Below, piece by piece: positions 19,771 through 28,990 of a stretch of 28,990 nucleotides of DNA. The stretch covers positions 1 to 28,990 of the forward strand of contig QXCR01000255.1 of NCBI GenBank assembly GCA_004380135.1. Direction: 5' to 3'. Positions within the stretch are counted from its first letter, which is position 1. Every line of letters begins with the position of its first letter. The translations under genes and the position numbers were made by a program. Under the pieces are notes generated by a model. That model saw only the letters and a program-made list of their open reading frames with translations. It ran no database searches and was not told the DNA's origin. The DNA is from Stemphylium vesicarium (lineage: Eukaryota; Ascomycota; Dothideomycetes; Pleosporales; Pleosporaceae).

Positions 19771-22700
19771 TCATGAAGTTGAGGCTGTGGTTTGCTCTTC
19801 GCTGTCTCTCTCTGCAACGCATCGCCTACCCTTTTTGGATTTGTGATGGGCGCGAAGGTAATCGATTCTTCCAAAATTGGTTCCACATCCCCACCTTCGG
19901 CCATCTGAAAGTACTCCACCGCATATAAATGTGCTGTTTGGATCATGAAGCTTCATATGGCGGACAAGACTGCTCTGCCCAACCAACGTTTCGTGGCAAT
20001 CGGGACACTGCAATCTTTGGCCACCGCCGTGGCTTTTAAGATGGGACTCCCAGTTGTACTTCTTGTTGAATGTCTTGTCGCAATGTGCGCATTTGTAGTC
20101 TCGCTGCATTCTCTGGCGCTTAGCAGGCTCCCTGGGCTGCGTTGGCTGGGGCTCCGCCTGTTCTAAGGCTAGAGAGGCTGTTGGGTCGGGGACTTCCAAC
20201 GGTTGTTGCAACTGGGGAACAAGTTGAGATTCAGGCTCTATTGTACCTTCAGGTTCTGGTGAAGCTTCTGGAATACTGTCATTGATCTCCTTGTCTGTTG
20301 GAAAGTTGTGGTGGCACTCCATCATGTCCGGGTGATTCTCCTTGAAGTGTCGATCTAGTTGCGCCTGTGTCGCAAAACCGATTTGGGACCCCCTGCAATG
20401 TTCATCGGTACAGCGGGCTGGACGTTCGTGTCGCTCGACATGTTTCTCACGCTCTTCCAGTGTTGAGAAACCGTCCGTGAAATACTTGCAGCTGAATCTC
20501 GAGCACTTGAACAGATTGCGACCGTATTTGTCTCTTAGAGCTTTAGCCACGTCTGGATTTGAGCTGTGGACAATGTGCATCTCGAGACAGCTACGAACGG
20601 CCTTCGTAACTCCTGCGAAGTTAAGAGCAGATTCGCCGGGGAGCATATCCCCAAAATGTTTCAGTTCTTTGTCAGTCAAGACAAGTGCCAGCTGAATTTG
20701 AGGAAAGGAGGTTTGGCGATCGCTGAAATGCTGCAACACATCCCGAGTCCGTTTAGAGACTGATTTGGAGCTCAAGACACCGCTGGCAGTTGGCTCGTTC
20801 CAGTATTGCTCAACCATCACCTCAAGGGACTCTGTGAGGTTCTGGTAGATGTTATCCTGCTCAAGTGGAGCTGAGCTCAGGCCTGCCTCCAAGTGCCGAA
20901 GCCAATACAGGATGGCGTATTCCATGAACCCATATTCACCGGCCAGGACCTGCTCTTCTGAAGGGGTTTGAAACGATGGCAAATTTAAGTAGTTGATGCA
21001 GAGCGTTGCCATCTGGACCTCCTCGGTAGCGACATTGAGAAAGTGACTCTTCGCTAGATACCTGCAGGTGGTTTAGTACATTTCTTCATGTGTTACAACT
21101 AGAGATCACCTACGTTCTGGCAGTCATGTGAACCAACTCGATACTCCCGTCTTCGCGGACGTCAACCAGCGATTCACATAGATCTTTGATATGGACGCGG
21201 AATCGTCTTCGTTCGAATTCGACAGCTCTCTTGTCGAAGTCAACTGATCTCAGTGTTTGCACTTCGTGCATTCTCAACGATCTTTTTGCACAGACGAGCC
21301 AGCCAAGGAGTAGCAACGCCTCATCACGTTGGGCGGTAACAGGTTTGTTCACAATAGTTTGCATGATTTGGGCATACCTAAAATGAAAAATCAGCCAACC
21401 AAGTCAAACATCCGGAGACTGCGTCACCTACCCCTTGTCCAGCTTGTCCAGCTTGTCCAGATCAGTTGCAAAAGTCTCCATCTCACGTTCCAAGCAGTAT
21501 ACGGAGCTCTGGCCGCAGAGATTAATCCAGACGAGATGAGCGAAAAGAAAGACTCCTTAATGCCATCGTTGTTAGTCAGGCAAGTCCAGTGTTCAGGGCA
21601 GACATACCTTCAGCTGCTGCAGAAACGCGTTCCGCTATCTCATGCGCGTACTCTGCTGTAATGTCAAGTTTCGTAACGAGTTTTTTGGCTTTTACTTTGC
21701 AGAAAGCCTCGATATCGTCTTCATTATTGTCCATGTCTGCTGTGATTCTTGGTAGATCACGATAGTCCTTTCGGGAGCCGTCGTGTTGGCTGATGAACAT
21801 ACAATGAAGGCTACCGCGAATTTCTGGAGGACCATGCTCGATGAGGTCTCGAAACCATCTCGCAATCTCTCCTCTCTCTTTCCTCGTGCAGCATTCATCT
21901 AAACCGTCAAGCACGATGTAGGCATACTCGCAGTTCCCTAAAGCGAACCTTAAGAGTTCTTCAACGAGGGGACGAGAATTAAGCAAAGCACCTCCACTAC
22001 TACAGCATTTGCTATAGAAGTAGTCCAGTGTGTGAGGGTTTTGTTCGAGGATTTGTGAAAGCAAAGTCCGAGCCATGGAAAGGAAGTTGTTTCGGTCCCC
22101 ATCCTCTTGCTTGAAGTAAAAGAACAAGACTGTAGGCTTTGATTCAAGCTTTTTGGCTGCTTCTATAACGAAGGATGCAAGGATCGTTTTCCCTAAAGCC
22201 CTGATGTAAGTTATTGTGGAAGCCATGACTGTAAAGACTCACCAGCACCAGGCTTTCCATTCAGCCACATTAACTTCGGAAGGGTTGCCATGTTGAACTG
22301 TTGGTCGAACCACTCTTGAAAAATACTGTCTTCTAGTAACCAGCTGCAGGTCCCCGGGTATGCAGCGCGAATCTGCGTCAGATACTCTTGATCATTATCC
22401 ATATCGGTAGGTTTTATCCATGTATACACGGCTTGTCTCCGGCTCAAGTTCTCGCTGTCTATTACAGCGACCAATGCCTCTTGTTCAAGAGTAGAAGCAT
22501 TCATGAACGAGTCGAATTGATCCAATTTTGCCCGGCTGGCAACAAGATCTAAGCGAGACTTCATGCGCGATATGATGCTCATTAGTCCTGACTTGTGTCG
22601 TCTCCACGTTGCGGCGAACAGCTCTGTCCACACTGGTTGTTGTTAATATACAACTAAGATCATATGGTGGGGCTGTCTTACGACGCTGTTGGAAATAGCC

Positions 22701-24876
22701 CACAAGCCATTTGTTTACCTGTATGATGTCACTGTACGCCGCGATCAAAACTCTAGTCAGGTCTGGCTCGATCTGGAACAACTCTTTGTACATGGGCAAG
22801 GAGGGTTGGGCCCTTCCAACCTGTCCATAGATGTCGAGAATATCATTGAATGCCTCAGTACAGCTATTTGTCGTCTATTCTTCCCATCAGTCGCATGCCT
22901 TGACTGGAGGAGTTGAACATACCTCGAGCAAGAATTTCAGAGGGCCCTAGAGGACTGAGTCAGTTTGGCCCTTATTCTGCTGACTGAGAACCACTGAGAA
23001 CCACTTACCCAGATAAACCCCATAACTTCCTTAACACTAGGTAGAGCTGTGATAAGTTCACCAAACTGCCCAAACTTCTCGATAAATGGCCCTAGACGGG
23101 AAAGGCCCTGTTGGCGACGCTCTGCATGCTGCTTGTGTTGCAGGATGCCTATGTATTGCTTGAGGATGGTCACAGTTGCAGCAGGAAATGTTGCTCGGTT
23201 TTTCCTGCTCAAGATGTTCCTGAAACCTGCCAGGTGTGCCTCCGTCGAGAATCCCAATAACTCTACGTCCTGTAGGCATCGCTCCAGGCTAAGGTTTCCG
23301 ACTTGAGTATCTAGCACAGTTGTAGGGAAAGCTTTATTGCGTAATGTCTTGAGTGTTTCCACAACGTGCGCTGCATCGGGCCCGGTACCTTCGCCTGAAA
23401 CTTCCAGTGGATTGGCTGGCATTCGATCGCGCCTGAGCATCTTGTTCAAGAGTCCAAAGAACTCTCTGTTGTAGAACATTTTCCGGAATTGCATCGATGA
23501 GTTGCCGTCGGTCGGCATCGTGGATTGAATATAGTTCTGGAGCTGAGTATGCCTATTGAGCACTGTCTCCTTCACTTTTTGTCCATAGAAGAATCGTGGA
23601 GTGTCTCTGCCAGATGATCCAGCGGTCTTGCGAGCCACTTTGTACTCGCTGACTCCCTCCCGACCTTGGATGTCACAGGTTGCAATTTCAGACATTATAC
23701 ATGCTAGTGACCATATATCGCAATCCCGAGTGTATTTGCCTTGACGAGGGGCGGCGTAGAAGCCGGTATTGTGATCGTTCGGAATTCCGGTCAGGTCAGT
23801 GTCGTCAGGCAATGCTGCTGGCTTGAATTCTAGCAAACCGAAATCTGCAATTTTCAGCTTCCTCTTCACTATCAGAATGTTGGCGGGTTTCAAATCTCGG
23901 TGGTAGGCGATTTTGGTTCCTTTATAGAAATTGTGAAGTGTGTTCAGCCCTTCAGCAACGCCCTGCATCTGTTTCCAGAGCTCCTGAGACTCGAAATCTT
24001 CGCCGGGACCTTCAAGGTAATCGTGGAGTGATTGTTCTGCTTCTTCTTGAAGGATGAAGAAGTAACTGCCATGCCGATAGGCCCCCAAAGCCACCATAAG
24101 GTGCGGATGGTCTTCTTCCTTCGAAAGCCTCTGGAGATTGTACCATTCTTGTGCTGCGGATTTGGCCATGCCCGGCTTGAAGACCTTGCGAGCAAACCTT
24201 GTGACATGCTGCAAACGTTAGAAAATGCATACACTTAGTCTCCAGGAGATCGTACTTCTCCAAAATCTCGCGACCGATACTCGTCATCTTGGAATTCAAA
24301 GCATCGGACTTCCGCAAAAGTTCCCTCCCCCTTAATCTCTGCATCCTCTTTGATTGGCAACAGCTCGTCTGCCGGAATGACTGTAACGTCTGACGCGGGC
24401 CGAAGTGTGCGTACAAGAAAGCTGTACTGACTCTTCAGTACCCTCCTTTGTATCTTGTCTAGGTCGGATATCGTCTCGTGTCGACGAAAGTCGCTGAAGT
24501 CCACTTCGCGAAGGTATCTAGTCCCTTCCAGCTTTAGTTCGTACTTTTGGAACTTTTGGATAAGACCTGGGCGGCGGACATAGAGAAGTAGTGCGTAAAT
24601 AAGGGCATACTCTCCTTTCAGCTCTTGCTGTCTAGGTTTGTTGAAGCAGTTCGAACGATACTCTACTGATCCGCCATCTTCTGTGCATCGCATGCAGGGG
24701 CAGAGGAACAGCAGTTCCGTTGTCAAACCATGAACCTTGCCTTCAAATAGTGCCTTGATACTCCGCGCAGGTATATACGACTTAGCACTTTGAGAAGGAA
24801 AGCAGTCGCTGACTGGGTCCACCTCATTATCTGCTAGGTAATCGAAGGCATCCATGCATGGGGTATTTCCATCCAT
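19771..24876 (-). CDS. NLR-like STAND protein: protein kinase, NACHT and C2H2 zinc fingers (nine exons)
   Basis: Exons on the minus strand are 24256-24876, 23009-24208, 22923-22946, 22682-22874, 22243-22632, 21608-22192, 21432-21555, 21114-21377 and 19771-21061: 1563 codons plus stop, all phases consistent, introns 47-62 bp. Residues 1-175 are unassigned. The kinase spans about 180-480: Gly-rich loop GEGTFAEV (183-190), Lys215 (ARKVF), HRDLKPAN with Asp312 and Asn317, DFG 329-331; the APE motif reads APR. A helical linker (GPLKFLLE, EAFNDILDIYGQVG) like that preceding NACHT in other ascomycete NLRs spans about 600-790. NACHT has Walker A GKPGAGKT (805-812, restored by splicing) and Walker B IVLDGLDE (902-909). 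The C-terminus carries about five C2H2-type fingers near 1320-1345, 1351-1377, 1458-1478, 1486-1506 and 1514-1540; the third (CAHCDKTFNKKYNWESHLKSH) is canonical, the last atypical. No WD40, ankyrin or TPR repeats are seen. By analogy with fungal NLRs it may act in non-self recognition or cell death. Confidence 0.92.
21434..21460. repeat. 9-bp tandem repeat (three copies) in the NLR-like gene
   Basis: Three perfect copies of CTTGTCCAG lie in tandem; on the coding (minus) strand they encode Leu-Asp-Lys three times at the very end of exon 7, two bases before its donor site. The repeat lies after the NACHT core, in the region leading to the winged-helix-like segment. Confidence 0.9.
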
Positions 24877-25280
24877 GGCAGCTACCCTTCATCAGTTCTT
24901 CGGATGCTGAGCGATGTTGGGGATGTGTTGTGCTTTCGCTTAACGAGGCAGAGTTCTGAGGGGCAAAGAAGCTGCTGCACGTTTGCTCACCGGTCAATCG
25001 CCGCACGTGCAGTAGCTGCCATCGAAAGTGATCAAATCGTAAACAGCCTCTCCAATCAGACGGAGCCTGCATGGGCTGGAACGCTCGACGTCCTTTCGCG
25101 ATCGGCGTTAACGACTGCACTGACATGTAGCAGCAAGCGCCCATATGTCCAGGTGCCAGCGGCAACGGATGCTTCGATGGCACGCGGGTCTACTCGACTA
25201 AATGAGACGTTATGTCCTTCCAAAACCCGATGCGAAGGTGCTTGGGAAAGATACCGACTGTATAAAGTGGCTCCCGGGTA
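24877..25280. other. Upstream region of the NLR-like gene
   Basis: These 404 bp separate the NLR-like start codon from the MITE-like element and should contain its promoter and 5' UTR. A minus-strand open stretch overlaps the start in another frame but offers no usable splice join into the kinase frame. Nothing else is recognised. Confidence 0.5.
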
Positions 25281-25310
25281 ACGTGTTCCACCAGTAAGCT
25301 GGACACCCCA
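25281..25310 (+). repeat. Left terminal inverted repeat of the MITE-like element
   Basis: These 30 bases are the exact reverse complement of 25784-25813. The flanking TA is at 25279-25280. Confidence 0.9.
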
Positions 25311-25783
25311 CCAAATTGCCGCAACTCTGTTTGCGCCAACGACAATAACGCGATAACAACGTCTTTAATAGTCTTTTCGTAAAGGTACAATCAGTCTAGC
25401 TATAGTATCCTATTGAGACAAAGCTTCTTAATTAGTCCGCGCGCTTATAATAATAACGTACCCCACGGGCGAGTCGCTCACAAGCCCGAGTCGCCCACCC
25501 AAAATCCCTAACAAATCTGAAATTACATGTAACGGGCGGGTCTACCAGGCCTTGCATGTAACTATAAACGCCGTCCGCGTAGCCAAAAGGCTGGCACAAG
25601 ACAACAGAGCTGCGTGTTGTCTTGCGTAGTTGGTAGTTAAGGTCGCCGCCGCGACCTGCAACGTGAGGTATACTACCAAAATATCACCACAACCAGCCAT
25701 TCGCTATGCACCTACGTTAAAATATAGTTCTATTGTCTTATGTCGTTGTAGAGCTATTGTGCAGAATGTCGCGGCAGGTTTAA

Positions 25784-25813
25784 TGGGGTGTCCAGCTTAC
25801 TGGTGGAACACGT
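25784..25813 (-). repeat. Right terminal inverted repeat of the MITE-like element
   Basis: These 30 bases are the exact reverse complement of 25281-25310. The flanking TA is at 25814-25815. Confidence 0.9.
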
Positions 25814-27902
25814 TACATGGAACCGCTCCGCGTTCTCGTATCCTCATAAAAAGATTTAGGCTGCGCCGCGCGGGGCATCGGCCCAGGTGTCTATGTCCAA
25901 TAGAACGATTGTCAGGGCGACGTCTGCTCTAATCTCCAAGCTCAGAATACGAGATGTATCTCTTGAGGCGCCCCCTTGCTGAGCCGTAAAGATATTTCGG
26001 GACCCTGTGGTAGCGCATCCACATCGGGGCTGAATGCCCGCATCCGCAAACGCTAGAAGCCTGGCCTGCCGCTCGACTGATTAGATGGTGACGTAAATAT
26101 CCACGGCCAATTCTTCCTTACTGAGAGAAACTTGTATTTCTTGCAAGCATTAGAAACTGAGCACAGTATTGTGTCGCTGCTGCATCGCGATATACACTCA
26201 CTCAGCGCATTCCCATGGTACACCGTCGGGGTCCTCGACAGCGGACCACCCGCCCAGAACCACCGCATCCACAAACGTACCTAGACGACACTCTCGACTT
26301 CCGCTTCTCAGATATTGCAGTCACCAATACCTCGCGATATGCACTCGCTTTCTCTGAGCGTAGGTGACCAACGTTTGCGCTCGTTCGCTGCTATTAGCGT
26401 GCGGCGCCCGTGCTGATTCACAGGTGGTTGGCCATGTGTACCTCGAGATTCGCCTGGATTACGGCTGAGGAGGACGCCCATCAATGCAGACAATTCCGGA
26501 GATCGTTTTCTGTTTCTCTTGAAAACTGCGCAACCGCAAGGTAGCAATGTGTGCTATTGGTCTCGTCCAGCGGTTGGAAAAATGAAGCGTACTGGTGGCG
26601 GCTCTAGGCCTTTCCACTCACGCTGGCGCTGTGCACGAGCGCAGTCTGGCCAATGACACTCCTTTTGCCCATACGACTGCCCTATTTTTCATTTTGGTTC
26701 CTGCACGCCTGAAGGGGAATCATCGAAGTCCACAAGACGATTGGTTCGTAACACCTCGAATTTGCTGAGCCGTAATTTTAGATATGGTCGACCTGGAACG
26801 TACGGATATTGGATCAGTGCTGACAGATGTCAAGTCAGTCAATGGTATCAAGGGCTCAGCCGTTGTCAAGTGACTCTGGACAATGGGTGGCTGTCTTTTT
26901 GTCAATGCTCGTGTGGCTTTACCATAGGTATCTATCCGGATCATCTACAAAACAGCATCTACACTAACAGGGTCTCCCGCCGTGATGCGTGGCAAGTGTT
27001 GACACCTAATGCAGCGTAGCGCAGCCCCAGATCTTCAGGACAACTGCGAATTTATTGCGTCTTCTCGGCGGTTCTCTACATGCCCGTTTTCCATCATTCT
27101 AGTACAAGCGTTTAGTCTAAAACATAACGCTCAGGTATACAATCTCAGTCCACGGAAATCTCACAAGAGCGTCTTTTGCTTTTTTCTTTCATCACCTGGC
27201 TAGACTATTCCGCCTCTATCCCTACCCAAACTCGAGGTTCACGCCATCGCAAATACGATACCATTCCCTTCAACCGTCGCTCAGCATCGCTCAGCGCAAT
27301 AGCGGCGCGAGGTATCTGTAGATATCATCATGTAGCTTCTCTCTTTTATCCCAGGATCCGGGGCTTTTCTGAGCGCTGAATAGGTGAGTGGAAGGGAAGG
27401 GAAAGGAATGGAAGGGGGAAGCTGAGGTGGGTAGATAGTTGGGCTATTGTGAAATTTATTTGTTTACACATTGTAGTTTTCCAAGAAAGAGAATGGGGAA
27501 AAGGTCATCGAAGTTTCTATGAAAATCAAGAAAAGAAAGTGGAAGGTTTGGCCGCTGTGGATGAAGTGGGAAAGCTTTTATTCTGGGGTCAAATATGAGA
27601 AGAGAAGGAAGAAAAGGCCCGGTCTAACATACGGGAGCGTTGTCAGTCTTTCCTCCACATCTTTCTACAATGATCAAATTCTCAGATGCGCAATTCGCAA
27701 GGCACGAGTCATAAAGCACAAAGCGGGGAAAGAGGAAAACGGGTATCTCACCACCCTCACTCACCACTAGCATCCTCGCCTTCACCGTGAGTTGCACATC
27801 ACGCTCATCACGCACATCACTCACCCCATGTATCCTTCTCACCACTCCAACACTTGCCTCCCTTCAACCTCCCCTCTCGCCGCTCCAAACCGTGCAAGCA
27901 AG
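25814..27902. other. 2.1 kb without a supportable gene
   Basis: No open frame here has recognisable motifs or a convincing exon chain on either strand. Purine-rich plus-strand stretches occur at about 27381-27440 and 27516-27620, and a pyrimidine-rich tract near 27173-27195; the right end should include the promoter of the gene starting at 27903. No tRNA, rRNA or further inverted-repeat element was seen. Confidence 0.5.
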
Positions 27903-28990
27903 ATGGCGAGGCCGCGTCCAACACCACGTCTCCGGCAACCTGCGGCCGTCACAGAAGCCCAGGACACGGATCGCATCTCAGGATGGCTCGAAGACATACA
28001 CCTCACTCCTTCATCCACCCGTTCTACCCCCTTCCCCGCCGACGAAAACGATGCCGTCGCCCACGCCCAGTCAACAAGCCATTTAGAGGGTGCAGAAGAG
28101 GAAGTCAAGCACGTCCGGAAAGCTGTGGAAGAGGAAGAGGACGAGGACGGTGAAGTTGAGGTGGAGCAGCAGGCAAGACAGGAGTACCCCATCACACCTC
28201 CCCGACGCGGAAATCTGGTTGTCGAAGAAGTGTCGCCGACGGATACGAGCTTCGAGGGGTGGATTGTGTTTGATTCTGCGGGAGGAGGTGGGAAGAGCCG
28301 GTTGAGTCGGCTGGCGCTGCGGTATGGTGGAGGAGGAGAAGAAGGAGAAGGAGATAATGTTAGAAGGGATGATGGATCTGATACCACAAGCGTCACCTCA
28401 GCCTCAGCCTCAGATTCAGACTCAGACCAGAACTGGAAGCCATGCACGACGGTAAAAGAAGAAGAGCGAGTCTCACGACCACATTCACCCTTAAACCCCG
28501 CCGAAGACGGAAGCGACACCAAATCGCTCCACCACCCTATTGTCCTCCCAGACTATGAAGAAAAGGTCCAAGCAAACGCAAACACACCCCGTCTCGTCCA
28601 TCTAACATCCTGCCTCCAGTGCATTCTCTCCCACCTCCCGTGCTCCCACACATATCCAACCTACACGCGGTGTGCCCGCGGGCCTGATCTTTCACACTGC
28701 CTCCTCCGCCGCCGCCATTTTCCGTCTGAACTGACTCCATCCCTTACATCGTCCCCTCCTCTCAACCATTCTCTCAACAATTCCATGAGCTACGAACCCA
28801 TCCTTCTACACGTCAAAGACTCGGACGAACAAGTCTGGAAACGTAAGCTTGGGCTTGCGCGATATCTGGCCGAGTATATGTCGCGATGTAGGCTAGTGAT
28901 CCAACCAACTCCTGGTATAGCTTTGTGCGCTGATCTTCCGGCTCCTCCGTACTTGGGCCGATGTTTCCATCTACTAGTGGCACTGGTGGG
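27903..28990 (+). CDS. Hypothetical acidic, low-complexity protein (5' part, runs off the right edge)
   Basis: From ATG 27903 the frame stays open for 362 codons to the window edge, in one GC-rich exon. I do not recognise a family. Visible parts: a Pro/Arg-rich start (MARPRPTPRLRQP), a Glu-rich stretch near residues 75-85 (EEEEDEDGEVEVE), a more ordered stretch (VVEEVSPTDTSFEGWIVFD), a Gly/Glu-rich stretch, a Ser-Ala/Ser-Asp repeat at about 165-176, and a cysteine-containing stretch CLQCILSHLPCSH with later cysteines (RCARG, HCLLRRR) that might bind metal. Such CxxC..C patterns also occur in many uncharacterised ascomycete proteins. A GTAAGC at about 28842 could be a splice donor, so the last 150 bases might include an intron. 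Confidence 0.65.
   Translation, partial: MARPRPTPRLRQPAAVTEAQDTDRISGWLEDIHLTPSSTRSTPFPADENDAVAHAQSTSHLEGAEEEVKHVRKAVEEEEDEDGEVEVEQQARQEYPITPPRRGNLVVEEVSPTDTSFEGWIVFDSAGGGGKSRLSRLALRYGGGGEEGEGDNVRRDDGSDTTSVTSASASDSDSDQNWKPCTTVKEEERVSRPHSPLNPAEDGSDTKSLHHPIVLPDYEEKVQANANTPRLVHLTSCLQCILSHLPCSHTYPTYTRCARGPDLSHCLLRRRHFPSELTPSLTSSPPLNHSLNNSMSYEPILLHVKDSDEQVWKRKLGLARYLAEYMSRCRLVIQPTPGIALCADLPAPPYLGRCFHLLVALV
28396..28425 (+). repeat. Imperfect hexamer repeat coding Ser-Ala/Ser-Asp
   Basis: Three copies of CCTCAG are followed by ATTCAG and ACTCAG, within the right-edge hypothetical gene. They encode an alternating Ser-Ala then Ser-Asp run, a typical slippage-prone disordered linker. Confidence 0.85.

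Larger units (their letters stand above)
25281..25813. mobile_element. MITE-like element, 533 bp, Tc1/mariner type
   Basis: The ends are perfect 30 bp inverted repeats (25281-25310 and 25784-25813) starting ACGTGTTCCACCAGTAAG and ending with CCCCA. Each end is directly flanked by TA (25279-25280 and 25814-25815), the target duplication typical of Tc1/mariner/pogo (Fot1-like) elements. The inner flanks of both ends stay weakly similar (TGCCGC-AC on both sides), so the original inverted repeats may have been longer. The interior has no transposase frame. It contains two short perfect hairpins: a 10 bp stem at 25597-25606/25615-25624 and a 6 bp stem at 25641-25656. It is non-autonomous and would need a transposase supplied elsewhere in the genome. 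Confidence 0.85.

Noticed and set aside
24827..25183. Minus-strand open stretch overlapping the NLR-like start as a possible upstream exon
   Set aside because: No donor/acceptor pair joins it in phase to the kinase frame, and the ATG at 24876 gives a plausible start.
25976..26775. 14-base direct repeat (TTGCTGAGCCGTAA) at 25976-25989 and 26762-26775
   Set aside because: One exact 14-mer pair is expected by chance in about 29 kb; there are no flanking similarities or inverted ends.
27839..28522. Minus-strand 227-codon frame opposite the right-edge gene
   Set aside because: Its Ser/Pro-rich composition is the mirror of the Glu/Gly codons on the plus strand, where the frame is longer and stays open to the window edge.

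Overview
The window looks like nuclear DNA of a filamentous ascomycete, most likely a dothideomycete such as a member of Pleosporales. The genes are split by many short introns (45-90 bp) with GTRNGY donors, CTAAC/CTGAC-type branch points and YAG acceptors. The recognisable proteins (copper amine oxidase, Ypp1/TTC7-type TPR protein, RIX1, a RING-bearing SNF2 ATPase, a NACHT-type STAND protein, a CorA-like membrane protein) are fungal in style. All exon models were built by hand from the sequence; every join keeps the reading frame and restores family motifs.

Left part (1-12.1 kb), housekeeping-like: the Gly/Arg-rich tail of a gene entering from the left; a five-exon peroxisomal-type copper amine oxidase (minus strand, 708-3031); a 1.2 kb spacer; a six-exon Ypp1/TTC7-like TPR scaffold gene (minus, 4231-8040). 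That gene is divergent from the single-exon ribosome-biogenesis gene RIX1 (plus, 8336-10789). A single-exon gene of unknown function follows (plus, 11047-12123).

Middle part (12.8-25.8 kb), accessory-like: a ten-exon SNF2/RING ATPase (minus, 12813-15862), a small two-exon gene (plus, 16215-16524), a CorA-like membrane-protein gene whose first half is broken by frame changes (plus, 16792-18578), a 1.2 kb gap, and then the most striking gene of the window. That gene is a nine-exon, 1563-codon minus-strand gene (19771-24876) encoding an apparently active protein kinase, a helical linker, a NACHT NTPase and a C-terminal set of C2H2-type zinc fingers in one polypeptide. A 533 bp non-coding element with perfect 30 bp terminal inverted repeats and flanking TA dinucleotides (25281-25813, a Tc1/mariner-type MITE) lies 0.4 kb upstream of its start.

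Right part (25.8-29.0 kb): about 2.1 kb without a supportable gene, then the 5' part of an acidic, low-complexity gene of unknown function running off the right edge (plus, from 27903).

The left genes serve separate basal functions (amine oxidation, plasma-membrane PI4-kinase scaffolding, 60S assembly). The middle block resembles the variable, fast-changing part of fungal genomes: NLR-like receptor, decaying CorA-like gene, lineage-expanded SNF2 ATPase and transposon remnant. No tRNA, rRNA or CRISPR was found, and no Starship-type tyrosine recombinase gene was seen.
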